A DNA stretch of 64,000 nucleotides. It comes from Micropterix aruncella (taxonomy: Eukaryota > Arthropoda > Insecta > Lepidoptera > Micropterigidae). Under the pieces are notes generated by a model, which saw only the letters and a program-made list of their open reading frames with translations, did no database searches and was not told where the DNA came from. The DNA lies in the NCBI GenBank assembly GCA_944548615.1, contig OX155961.1, positions 14,860,550 to 14,924,549 on the forward strand, in the 5' to 3' direction. The translations under genes were made by a program, and so were the position numbers. Below, piece after piece: positions 33,630 through 45,049 of the stretch (position 1 is the stretch's first letter; each line of letters starts with the position of its first letter).

Positions 33630-35740
33630 GACTCATGCCTGGAGCAGTGCAGGAGTCACTTTAATCCCAAAGGCAGGCAGGAACGGATACATCCTTGCCA
33701 AAGATTACAGACCCATCAGCCTCACCTCCTGTTTTATGAAGTCACTGGAGTGACTAGTTGACGGCTACCTGAAAACCAACCACCTAGCCTTCAACCGCTT
33801 GCTGAAGCTCAGTATGCCTAGAGGGTGGGCAAATCTACAGACACTGCCCTACAACACCTGGTGAGCACAATAGAGACACAGTTAGCGGCGAAATGTTACG
33901 CTCTGGGAATATTCCTGGATGTCGAAGGAGCATTTGACACTACATCATATGCAACTATAAAAAAACGCGATGTATAGACGAGGAATACCAGAGACCATCA
34001 TTGATTAGATATTGAGTATGCTATCAAATAGGAATCTGACCGTCTATCAAGGCGACACCTTCTTGTGGAGCATCTTAGTAGACAAACTCCTAACAGATCT
34101 ACAAAAACCAAGGCTTCTCTGTCTACGAATACGCTGACGACGTGGCCATTGTGGTAAGAGAAAACTTCTCATCAATACTTAATAAGCTCATGGACAAAGC
34201 ACTTAAGACCACCCAAGACTGGTGCCAGGCCAAGGGTCTGTCTGCTAATTCAAGTAAGACCAAGGCCATAATTTTCACTAGAAAATACAAACCAGAGCCC
34301 GTTGAGCGTCTTAAACTTTGGGATTAGGTGATAGAATACGCAACAGTAGTCAAAAAAGATGAATTATATCTAGACCCAAAGCTTAATTGGAAACACCACC
34401 TCGACCACAAAAAAGCAAGCTTTTATGCCTCCTTGTGGACGTCCAAAAAGCCATCAGAAAAACCTGGGGGTTCAAATCTAGGGTCACCTTATGTCTCTAC
34501 AGGGCAGTACTGCTGCCTAGACTAACATATGCTGCAATAGTCTGGTGGTCCAGGGTAAAAAAACTCGAAACAAAAAACATGATCAAAAGCCTTCAAGGTG
34601 AGGGCTGCAATAGGCGTCATGAAGACCACCCCTTACAGAATACAGACTAAGGAGGGCCCAATCACCCTGATCTAAACCCCTTCCACAAAAACCCATTCAC
34701 TCTAAACCAGGATAGGCTATTGAAAAAAATCTTGTTATGAAATCCTATAAAATCCTAATCCCCACCAAGGAAGACTTGAAGAAACCGCATTAGCGCCAAA
34801 GCCGTAATGTGGACGCCTGGTTCACCGACGGATCAGGAAAATGGACGCTTTGGGGCAGGCGTGTACGGATTCAAATCCAACCTCAGAATCAGCATCCCCC
34901 GAGGACAATATGCCACGCTTTTCCAAGCCGAGGTGTTTGCCATATTGGAATGTATAAAACTCCAAAGTCGACTTGAGGTAAAAAATAGAAAAATCCTTAT
35001 CTGCTCTGACAGTAAAGCAGCATTGGACGCTTTGGCTAAAGCCCCCACAGAATCTTCTGCGGTCTGGGACCGTATGAAGGAGATCAACAAATTGGGAAAA
35101 ACCAACAAAATCAGCTTAATATGGACACCGGACCATCAAGGCATACCCGGCAACGAAGAGGCCGACAGACTGGCAAAACTGGGCACACTGGAATGCCCGG
35201 CGGAGCCAGTTGTTAGGGTCCCCTTGACATACATAGGTAAGAAAATCATCAGGGACTGTTTGGAGCGGGAACATCGGGCATCCTGAAAACAGATCCAAGG
35301 ATGTCACTATGCAAAGACCATGATGGAGCACCGACTTCCTAAGGAAACCAAGGCACTTCTTAATATGAGCAAGAAGAACCTTAGAACCACAATCGGTCTC
35401 CTCACCCGACACACGACCCTTAGAGCACATCTGTTCAACCGTAACTTGACCAGGACTGCTGAATATGTAGCGAAAAACCTAAAGACAGCATACATATCGC
35501 TGATCGCTACCGAGGCCTCGCCGCAAAAAGACAAAGTTTACTGGCACGAGCCTTTCTCGATCCAGCGGCCTGCCCAATCTGAACGTCATTGACCTATATG
35601 GACTGATAAACAATACTGGTTTTCTAGCAGACCACTGACCCAACCACAAAGTAGGTAGTTACGAAAGATCTTATAAGTCCAGGTGACACTAAGTGCTGTA
35701 TACAAGCCCCCAACTCCTTTTACTACTACTGCTACTGCAG
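33630..35740 (+). mobile_element. Degenerate LINE with reverse transcriptase and RNase H
   Basis: Broken frames give, in order, AGVTLIPKAG and KDYRPISLTS (reverse transcriptase), FLDVEGAFD, and YADDVAIVV (the catalytic YADD, at about 34130). The thumb region follows (LYLDPKLNWKHHL), then an RNase H domain at 34807-35286 with CSDSKAALDAL, WTPDHQGIPGNEEADRLAKL and a fairly clean frame. The C-terminus near 35350 reads LRTTIGLLTRHTTLRAHLFN. An RNase H domain after the RT suggests the I or LOA groups of non-LTR elements; the exact clade is not settled. The 5' half (ORF1 and endonuclease) is missing. A reverse-oriented 3' piece of the family lies at 24336-24780. Confidence 0.85.
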
Positions 35741-35744
35741 AAAT

Positions 35745-36535
35745 TGAACTATTGTATTTATAAATATTTTTATTACGGTTTTTTTATGAAATATTTGTGG
35801 TTTATGTATTATCCATATAGATACATGTATATTTCCGGAATGTACTCAATCAGACCTTTTATTAGAGACTAAACACGATACATTTATGTTATTTTAGTGA
35901 CATTTGGATATTTGGATAACTGCTTACTTGATATTTACAGTTAAGATATACATATTACCCTATGACACGCAAGATGATATAAAGATTCTAACAATACTAA
36001 ACACTTCTAAATCGGTTTAAGCAATTAGAAGTTATGGTGGAATACAGAAACGGCAACATACTTAGATGAACCCTGAACACATTACACTCCTTTTTTGTTG
36101 GGCAGTCATGTAAAAAGAACCACTATCATTACTTCGTCACCCATAACTCTATTTTATTATTAAAGGGATAGTCTCTGGGGCTTCTGCAATTTTTACGTAA
36201 TATTTCGTTTTCACAGAAAATACGCATCCTAATATTGTAAAAATATAAACAATCTACTGAAGAGTGGTTTCATGATAAGTGATAATCGAAAGAATTAGAT
36301 TAGAAACTTTTATTTTCGGCGTCAAAAAGGTAAAACATCAAATTTGCAGTTAATTGGGAATTCGAAAGTATAGAAGTATTGCAGAGTATAGAAGATTTTC
36401 CAATAATGGCTAATTGGAGTCAAAAAATATGAAGTCTTTGAGAAGCGACCAGAAGTCTCTCACCAGTCGAGCACCGCATCAACCCGAAAATCGAGCTGAA
36501 ACAATTACAATGTCTTGGAAGGCTTACGGGGAAGA
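35745..36535. other. No gene recognised
   Basis: AT-rich sequence with no supported feature. Confidence 0.35.
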
Positions 36536-36538
36536 TGC

Positions 36539-37104
36539 TGTGAGGGACCACCCCTCACTAGACTCCAAGTTGTTCGGTGTGAGGTGGTGGTATCAACTTA
36601 CGAGTTATCTCTGTATTGAAAGGCGGTTTTGAGTAAAGCGGAAGGTATTTATTAAATCGATTGAAAGTTTGATATTTCCAGTTATAACGCTCTCCGAACA
36701 GGTTATGTCGTCGCGAGTGTATTGGTGCGCGACTGCAGTTACGAGGGTATATGGATGAGGATTGTATTTGTGCTCCTAGTATCTTGTGCTGGGCACGGCT
36801 CGAGTCTGTGGGATTACAGACTGATGCTTTGTGACTGGGAAAGATAAGGAAAGGACACCAAGGAGCCGGACTCGTTGAGCGACCTCGTGATAGGGGTACC
36901 AAGTATGCCGTCGCAACCTTGGGGGAGGTGATCACTCGAGGAATGACACTTTGGTTGATTTTTCGCCGGTTTATATAGGCCGGGAAATGATTCAATCCGA
37001 AATATTCCGAGTAAAAGTATTGTTTCATCGTGTTGTGTCAGTGTATTTCACTGGAAATCGATGCATTTGTTGATCGCATGTAACGGTACTTAAGGGCCGT
37101 TACA
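36539..37104 (-). mobile_element. Solo LTR, copy 2 (566 bp)
   Basis: It starts TGTGAGGGACC and ends GGGCCGTTACA. It is flanked by the direct repeat ATGC (36535-36538 and 37105-37108). The same TATA and minus-strand AATAAA are present as in copy 1. No internal retrotransposon sequence is left. Confidence 0.9.
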
Positions 37105-37109
37105 ATGCT

Positions 37110-37750
37110 ATGAGTGAGGTAAGAGTTTATGAGTGGTTTCCACTTTTCGAAAGTAGCCTGATATCTTTGGAATATGAGTCACGTTCGTCCGCTTCTATTT
37201 ATCAGAGAAGTCTACCACATTTAATTTGTTTCTCAGGGCACTACAGTAAATAAATACTATTTGTTTGCACTTGTACTTATTCATACCAACGTACCTGTCT
37301 CAACTTCAATTGTCGTACTGGTAAATTTGTTAAAACGTGGACACTCATCAATTTAATGTATTTATTTTTCACTATGTTCCTCCTTCCCTTCCTGGTCCCT
37401 TCCTTCCTTCCTATCCTCTTTCTTTTCTTGTTTTTTTTTCTTTCTCTTATCATTTAGATAATCTTGATGTTATCATTTAGTGGAAAATTGTCTTTGGTGT
37501 AATTTGTATATCTATCTTGTTTGGCTACTTACTTTTATACACTGTTATTTTCCTGAATAAAAGAAAAATAAAAGAAAAATAAAAAAATAAAAATACTATC
37601 TTAAAGTGATGAAACGATAGCGAGAGGCAGTAAGGATAACACGACATGAATTGTGTCGATCAAACGGCTGGCTGATTCACCAAGACAACACATCTATATA
37701 GATAACCGTCTATATAGATAACAGTAAACAACTATATAATTCCACGGCGT
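37110..37750 (+). other. Probable retroelement 3' end; otherwise no gene
   Basis: The end of this stretch, AATAAAAG repeated with AAAAATAAA at about 37555-37595, looks like a plus-strand retroelement tail. It is preceded by a pyrimidine-rich block at 37375-37445. No coding remnant is recognised. Confidence 0.35.
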
Positions 37751-37751
37751 A

Positions 37752-38045
37752 GCGCGACGACCTCTCACATGGTCAGCCCAAAAATATTGAACTCTAAATG
37801 ACACTTGATTCCTTGACCAGGCGCCACATCGCGCTGGACAGAATCGCGACAGTTATCACTTAATCATTTCTCCTAATAAATATGTAAAATAATGAATACT
37901 TCCTAACAAAACATCGCATTGAGCAATATCCTATTAAAAGACAATAAATTTCCTAAGCGGAGTGAGCGACTGCGCGCCGCATCCCAGGTGTCGCAAATCT
38001 CTTGTTTTAAATTTAGACCGGGAGCACGTTGGATTTTGACATATA
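37752..38045 (+). mobile_element. Dispersed repeat family F, copy 2
   Basis: It aligns with 28398-28695 over its whole length with scattered differences. A run of about 14 G follows near 38107. Confidence 0.75.
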
Positions 38046-38261
38046 TTATCGGGTACACATCAAACACAAACCACTCTAAAGCAACGCGTCTTATTCAAGT
38101 TCGTTGCCAATTAGGGGGGGGGGGGGGGGGAGAATATCAACCACCACCAAATTTGAAAAAAGTGTTTTTTTTCTCGAGCCAAAGCCAACCAAGTGCTTAC
38201 AATAAAATAAACTTTCCAGAATACAAATGGCCAAACCAAACGGCATTTGCGAGATTTATTT

Positions 38262-40065
38262 TTATTTTTTATTTTATTTTAACTCTTTATTTGCACTTAA
38301 AAAGTATACAAAAAAGGCGAGCCTATTGCCACATGGCAATGTCTTACAGCTAACCTAAACATAGTGGTACATGCGCGCATTGTGAAAATAAAGATTATTA
38401 CATAACATACAGACAAGTGGAAGAATTTAAGACTAATAGTGCCCGAGGAGAGGAAATTGGGAGAGGAACAGGAGAGAAAGGGAAGAACTGGTTACTTCTT
38501 AGAAAGGTAGTAATCCTTAAGGTGAGTCTTAAACGATGGTAAAGAAGGCGAGTTTCGTATATTTGCTGGGAGATCGTTCCAGAGTCTTGCACCATGGACA
38601 CAGAAAGAATAGGAATAGAAATCACTATTATGACTCGGAATTTTGAATAAACTGTCAGAGGCTGACCGAAGTACGAGACCGTGGGAACTTAGTGGTTCAA
38701 AGAGCTCCTGGAGATAGGATGGTGTTAGTTGGGTGAGTACACGATATAGGAGAGCCAGTATATGAACATTTCTTCTTTGGCGTATCGGCAACCACTTTAA
38801 CTGTGCCCTATAGTCGGACACGTGATCATACTTACGTAGACCGAAGATGAATCGTATGCATACATTTTGCAAACGTTCAAGTTTGTTGAGCAGTTCCTCT
38901 GATAAATCGAGATAAGCCACATCTGCATAGTCAAGGAGAGGCAAGAGGAGAGACTGTGCAAGAGATTTTTTTGTATCCATAGGAAGAAATCTTCTGAGTG
39001 TTTGCAGAGGGTGAGAACTAGCAAATATTTTACGACTTACCTCGTCCACGTGTGGTTGCCAGGATAAATGTTCATCGATAATTAGACCAAGATCTTTCAC
39101 TTTTTGCGACAATGGTATGGTGATATCGTTTAGTTTTAAAAGCGGAAGGGATTTTACATTTACTCTGGAGAGCAATTTACGACCTCCAATGAGTACCTAT
39201 AGCCTGGGATTTCAAAGGGTTGATTAGTAGACCCATCAGCGCACACCATTCACAAATGGCCTGAAGATCAGAGTTCATGATGGCGATCGAGGCATTGATG
39301 TTTTCGGGAGAGAAATGATTATATATTTGGACATCATCTGCATACAGATGAGTATGTCCACGAACTTGGTTGGAGATAGGATTTATAAAAATTGAGAAAA
39401 GAAGCGAGGACAGAACCGCACCTTGTGGAACTCCAGCCGCTAGATTAACCCATTCGGATGATCGATCACCTACTTTTATACGCTGTTGTCTGGCTCTGAG
39501 ATAGGAGCTGAACCAATTAATAATGGTTTCCGAACAGTTGAGAGTTTGTAGCCGTGCAACGAGCAAGTCGAAGTCGACAGAGTTGAAGGCGCTGCTAAAG
39601 TCTAAGAGAACAAGCAAAGTAAGTTGTCTCTGGTCCATAGCTTTACGTGCGTCGTCGGTTACTTTGACAAGGGCAGAGGTAGTGCTATGACCGGGACGGA
39701 AACCGGACTGATAGGGATTAAACATATTGAATTCAGAAAGGTAATCTGATAGCTGAGAGAACACTATATGCTCCAACACTTTTGAGAGAGCAGGGAGAAT
39801 AGATATTGGCCTGAAATCATTTGGTCGCACAGGATTTGATATTTTAGGAAGGGGTATAACGTAGGCATTTTTCCAAGGAGCTGGGTACGAACCAAATTCT
39901 AATGAGGAGTTTATTATGTGGGTAACGACTGGAAGAATACATTGGATGATACGTTTGAGCATATCTATACTGAGACCATCCGTTCCCACGGCCTTAGATT
40001 TAATCCGGTTTAATGTTAGTAAAACCGTTTCAACAGTAGCTGGAACAAAGTGAGATTGTTTAAAT
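38262..40065 (-). mobile_element. 5'-truncated, nearly intact LINE (CR1/Jockey-like reverse transcriptase)
   Basis: The minus strand carries one long ORF2 remnant in two frames, 39989-39177 and 39175-38492. It reads KNAYVIPLPKISN, DFRPISILPALSKVLEHIVF, FRPGHSTTSALVKV, LLDFSSAFNSVD and GVPQGAVLSSLLFSIFIN, then the catalytic YADDVQIY and a thumb/C-terminal part ending FKTHLKDYYLSKK. A single extra base near 39196-39197 separates the two frames. The 3' untranslated region has a hairpin (38325-38340), an AATAAAGAG word and an (ATAAA)n-like tail at 38262. This is the youngest-looking LINE in the window and the likely partner of the SINEs at 8894 and 55740. The endonuclease domain and ORF1 are missing. 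Confidence 0.9.
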
Positions 40066-40069
40066 TGTT

Positions 40070-40880
40070 TTTTTTTTATTATTTATTATTGTATTATTAA
40101 ATAGTAAACTTACAGCTGTTTTATTACGTTATATAAAAAAAATCAAGGACAAATCTAATTACATGTTTCCACTTAAACATTTCTATGTTTTTTTTAATAA
40201 ACACACGTAGGAGGATTTGGGAAGTTAAGAGTTATAATAGGTAAATAATTTTAATGTCATTAGAAGTTATCTAATTTAGTCATACATACATATTAGTTAA
40301 ATATATTCATGAATACATATTTTTTTATATTTGCAATTACAATGAAATGTCAAAACCGTCATTAATCATTGCTTTCTTGAGAGCGATCTATGACGTGTTG
40401 AATAAGTCTATATCGATTACAACATTGTACTTACCCTATAAATGTAACAGTTTTTTGCATAATTAGTGCCTATCAGCGGTGAGTCGATAGTGACTCGCGA
40501 TGGTACACAGAAAGATACCATTCCAAGAAGATGCAAACGGATAGAGAAATAACACATCTGCGCATTTATTTCATGAGTGTAATGATTGAAGCCCATGAAA
40601 ATCAGTTGCTTCGTTGCAATTGGTAAAGGACGAAAAGGGAAAGGTAACATTTGAGAAATGGCTTAACGGTTTCAGATATGGCGTTCATTACTTATATTTA
40701 AAAAGTATAGAAACGGTATGAATCTGTTAAACGAAGTTTTTTTAGGAAATAGATTTTATATATTTTGACCCATCTTTCCGTAAAATATAAACACCTGAAT
40801 TTTCTGTCTGGTATAAGCGTGGGGCGCGTGCGGGTAAGACGTTAAGCGACGCAGCGGAGAGAGATGGAAAACATCGAAAG
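40070..40880. other. No gene recognised
   Basis: AT-rich sequence with no supported feature. Confidence 0.35.
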
Positions 40881-41750
40881 TGAGATATGAACCTTAAGAA
40901 AAGTGCCGGAAGTGATCTAATTCCGCCAATATTCGTAAAGAACTGTGCTGTCCAAATTACGCGTCCCCTTTGCTTAATCTGCCCTTCTCTCTCCCAATGT
41001 GTCTTCCCAGCGAAATGGAAGGAAGCACTTATTGTGCCAATACACAAGAAAGGATTTAAAAACATCGTCGACAACTATAGGCCAGTCTCTATCGTTTCAA
41101 TCCTGAGTAAGCTGATTGAAAAGGTCGTCTATTCACAGCTATACTCTTACATCGCGCCATGTCTGCCTATACAGCAACATGGGTTCCTAAAGCAACGATC
41201 GGTAGTTTCCAATCTGGCAGAATTTACCAATTTTACGGAAGCAAGTGGACGCCATCTACACCGACTTTGCGAAGGCGTTCGACCGTGTTAACCATCCTAT
41301 TCTCTTAAGTAAGCTTAAAAGGCTAGGAGCCCACGGAGATCTATACAGGTGGATATCTTTTATCTATATCAGGATCTTAATTATATGTAGAAACGGAAAA
41401 ATGCCTCCCCTGTTTAAGTCTAAATTTTAAGGCAACGAATTCTAATTAGGTGACTGATAATATCCATTCTGATTTTCTGATTGACTGTTATATTATTACG
41501 ACTAGTTTATGTGCTCTCCTATAATCAATTGTATTTCGTATTTGTATTTCGTATTTGAAAGACCTATAGGTATATTTTTCTACTTCATGGCAACCTTATT
41601 AATAATTCTCACGTCAAAATGTTCTAAATTTAGCTAGTATTTTAATACTTATTTTACTATATTTAATAATAACCTGTTTGAATATTTAGTTTTAAGTATA
41701 TAATACGATTATTATAAACTATATCGAGAGACTCTTCAGAAACCTTTTGT
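40880..41750 (+). mobile_element. LINE reverse transcriptase fragment with internal deletion
   Basis: The plus strand reads NLKKSAGSDLIPPIF, WKEALIVPIHKKG, DNYRPVSIVSILSKLIEKVV, QQHGFLKQRSVVSNLAEFTN and, after a frameshift, DAIYTDFAKAFDRVNHPILL. At about 41365 it jumps to IICRNGKMPPLFKSKF, the extreme C-terminus seen intact at 12883-13480. All of the catalytic YADD region is therefore gone. The 3' untranslated region continues to at least 41600 with clear similarity to the 13 kb copy. It looks Jockey-like. Confidence 0.8.
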
Positions 41751-42004
41751 ATCGATTTTAAAAATTATAATAATCTTAAGCGGCACAAAATATATCGATT
41801 TCATTATCACTGGTTTTGTTCTTTGCATTTTATAATTTTATTTGTATATATTTTGTTTTTTAAGAATTTGGTATGTAAGTTTTTTTATTATGCTGTTATG
41901 AAAGCAACATTTATCGTTTTTCTTAGAACTTATATATTATATATTTATATACATATTTAACTATATACATACATTTCATTTATCGGTCTCAACGGTAACT
42001 AAGC

Positions 42005-42236
42005 AGATTAAACTACATTGAGCTTCCGGACTAAATAGTGCGTTGTTTTAAAATTGATCCGTTTTGATAGGATACCCAGCGTTTTGCATATAACCTTCGT
42101 ACATATTACTGATGATGTTTGTAATTTTGGATTATTTTGCGAAACTGCCTTGATTCCGCTCGATTGTGTATAAATAGAAGATACGCTCGAAGATGGAGTA
42201 TAGTTAATTGATCGAACGATCCATCGACACGACATC
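42005..42236 (+). promoter_or_regulatory. Promoter region conserved with the 30.7 kb paralogue
   Basis: It is highly similar to 30500-30737 and includes the TATA box TATAAATAG (42169-42177), about 60 bp before the ATG. Confidence 0.8.
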
Positions 42237-42742
42237 ATGATAGCTAAAGTAAGTATGTTACTTAATGTTAATAATTGTAATAATAAATGAAGCACAGGGT
42301 CACAATGAAGGGTAAGGCAAGGAACTCCATGTAAGGTTCTACAAAGTGCTTTTTTAACCTTTAAAAATATTCGTTTTGATTTGTTATTTTTAAGTATTTC
42401 TTAAACCTATAGGTCTTGATTGTTTCCTGCTTGCTGGTTGTCGCCAGCGCCCAGCTATTCGCACCTTCAGGCACGCTGGTTCATCGGTTTAGCTCAGCTG
42501 GGGAACTAGCAGCGCGGCAGCTGGCGTACGCCGAAGGCAGGCTCACCTCGCCCGACGGATATACCTTCAGGTATGGCGTCAGCGATCCCATCTCAGGCGA
42601 CAACAAAGAACAGGAGGAAACTAGCAACGGCGATGCGTTGACTGGAAGATATTCTTTCCTCCAACCTGACGGCAGAAGGCGAGTTGTGAATTACTCCTCC
42701 AGGGGACTTGAAGGCTTCATCGCGTCGGTCATATACGAATGA
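42237..42742 (+). CDS. Cuticular protein, RR-2-like, duplicate b
   Basis: The spliced product is 113 residues. Exon 1 (42237-42248) reads MIAK before GTAAGT. The intron is only 164 bp and ends ACCTATAG, and exon 2 (42413-42742) continues VLIVSCLLVVASA, then QLFAPSG. The RR domain is at residues 54-113 and identical to the 30.7 kb gene except T111I. Of six residue differences, five lie in the signal peptide or the first residues of the mature protein. AATAAA is at 42820-42825. The short intron is probably the ancestral state. Function and expression are expected to match the paralogue. Confidence 0.92.
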
Positions 42743-43034
42743 TAAAATGATTCAGATTCTAACATGGTACAAAATCTATATTTTTGTTATCGATAACCCT
42801 AAATGTGATATAATGTCTCAATAAAGCATTGTAATATAATTATTATATGTTTTTTTTATTAAAAAAATCCACAAGGAATATAATTTCTGCTTCTTAGGTG
42901 TAGAGGGACCGGGGCTGGTAGGCGCACTGGTAGTTTGGCGCAGCTCAAATCTCTTACAATACCGTTTTTCTTATTAATGTATGTATACAAAAAACAATAT
43001 AGAATAAATACATTGATTATATCACTAAAAGCAG

Positions 43035-43205
43035 GTCTGGTTTGACTGTTATATAAAATAAAGCCTCTACACTTAGAATAAGTATCGAGTTTACAGTGAA
43101 TGAAATTACCACCAATTTATACAGCCGTTTTAAGCTGTGTTGAGCAGTTAAATACCTTCGGCCGCACCTGATACTATCATGGCTGACAAAATCAGGTTAC
43201 TCCTT
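43035..43205 (-). mobile_element. Dispersed repeat family G, copy 2
   Basis: The minus strand matches 26350-26575. Confidence 0.6.
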
Positions 43206-43249
43206 ATTTAAGTGTTTCGTTTCTATTTTATTTTATTTGTTTTTAATTT

Positions 43250-43495
43250 ATGGTGGTGAACGGTTTTGTGCAGCTTGGGCCACAAGATACATTTTGTTCT
43301 CGGATAGTCTCAATTTACGATTCAGCTCCTATTCAGAAGCCTCCTCGAGTGGAGGGCTACCCCGGGTAAGACTCCCGTGTCTCAGGCCTCAGAGATGGTA
43401 GACCGGTTTCTCCCGGCAGGATTGCATCCCGGCGCCACTGGACAGTTTGCGCACCGGTCGGCGAAGCCAATCGGTTGTGCATTCCGACCGAAGAT
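43250..43495 (+). mobile_element. Repeat distantly related to family A, short copy
   Basis: It matches the first part of 62855-63520 closely (GTGGTGAACGGTTT, AGCTCCTATT-AGAAGCCTCC, GCGCACCGGTCGGC). It resembles family A more loosely around GCGCACCG, GCCAATCG and TTGTGCATTC. Confidence 0.65.
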
Positions 43496-43689
43496 TTATC
43501 AAGAAGCCAACATAAAACTATTTTCTTAAATACTGAATGACTTGGTTGTTTGTTTTTATTATTGTTTATTGATTTATTGCATAGTCTTCACCCTTCTCTC
43601 TGGTTGTCTGTATCTTGGTTTCGTTCTAAGTCCATGATCTTCAGACTTTATGATGACGTTCTTTCTCTTATATCTGTGGAGAGAATGTA

Positions 43690-44115
43690 TAGACTAGGAA
43701 AAGATGGGGCGATAGGCACGAAGATAATTATTAGCTACGAAAAGATCCACCTTAGCTAGTAAGCTAGACTTATAAATTTTACCACGAATTAGATTGAAAA
43801 CATAGGACACGGTCAGCACTTCTCTTCCGAGACAGAGAAAATTATAGCCATCGATGCCTGTGACAAATGCAGTCGGACACATAAATGGATAATATCCGTA
43901 CGGCTTGAAGTACAAAAATCTCAACAATCATTTCTGTGCCTTTTCCAGCATGAAGTATAGGTTTCTTCATACGGGTTCCAAATAGCTGCATTGGTCTCCA
44001 TGCGACTTCTAACAATCGAGTTGTACAACGTGCGCATGACCCGAATATTATTGAAGTATTTGGATTGCCGTATCACGGCTGGCTGATTACCCAAGATAAC
44101 AAACATGTCCACACA
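43690..44115 (-). mobile_element. LINE ORF2 C-terminal fragment
   Basis: The minus strand reads VMRTLYNSIVRSRMETNAAI and WNPYEETYT. After a frameshift it continues LRFLYFKPYGYYPF, PTAFVTGIDGYNFL and NYLRAYRPIFS. This is the region just after the reverse transcriptase in insect non-LTR elements. It is cut at both ends. Confidence 0.7.
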
Positions 44116-44219
44116 GCATTGAAAATTATCCAGCTACTTGAAGAATAGAAAATCTACGGGAAAAAAATGTTTTTTTGGTTGCCGTGTAATAAAATAAATA
44201 AAATACAGCGCATGGCAAA

Positions 44220-44600
44220 ATCGTGTATACCGTACCGTCAATCTACCCACGGGAGCCGCGCAGCCCATCGGGGAGATCCGATATCAAACGAGGAAACTAA
44301 GTTACTCCTCCGGCTCTGCGGCTGATCAATCGAGTTACTCGGCCTACCCTCCTCTCACGCGGAGCAATACTTTCGCCCGCACCCTCGCATCGCCGCCGCC
44401 ACGAGGGGCCTCGAAAAGCCGCCTCCGTTTTGTTTAGCCAGGCCATTGTGTTTATTGCGATCGAGAGGAGGAGATCGACGAGTCGCTCGCGATTAATTAC
44501 GGGCACGTTAGACACGCGATTAGGAGAAGGGGGAGGGGGCTCCTTAGTTAGTCGCTAAAATGGTATTAATCGGGCCCGATTGAGACCCCCGGGGCGGCAT
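44220..44600. other. GC-rich island of unknown nature
   Basis: The base composition departs sharply from the AT-rich flanks. Words include CGCCGCCGCCACGAGG, GATTAATTACGGGC and GGGCCCGATTGAGACCCCCG. A minus-strand frame of 72 codons exists but resembles nothing I know. It could be a conserved regulatory element, part of an unannotated gene, or foreign DNA. Confidence 0.4.
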
Positions 44601-44604
44601 GAGA

Positions 44605-45045
44605 GGATATCTATTATATAAGGGATTCCGGATATACTCGTTTTTACTTCGTTTTACAATTGATTACACAGCAAAAAGGTTTTGTCTGCCGCAAAGGGCA
44701 AAATCCAAATCCCAGAAGAAATGGCCACGGAATACTTTTAGACCACATATGAGGACCCAAAGCGGCTCCATAAATACAGCCCTCCGCCGGGCATCACTCC
44801 TCCGTACCTGCCTACGGTAGCTTTTGCTTCTCAACCTCCATCTCTAGATGAGATTCTTAATTAAGTAAAGAGGATATATTGACCATTCCTATTATATGGT
44901 AAAATTTTAAATTTCATTTTCACCATAGCGGATGCTAATGACGTTATCTCGGGAAGGCCGAAGAGAGAAATGAGTTGAATTTGATTTCGAGGCATTAAGG
45001 GATAGTCGGTTTACGTGGAAACAAAAGTACCCAGCTTTTTCACCG
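44605..45045. other. No gene recognised
   Basis: No supported feature. Confidence 0.35.
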
Positions 45046-45049
45046 TGAC

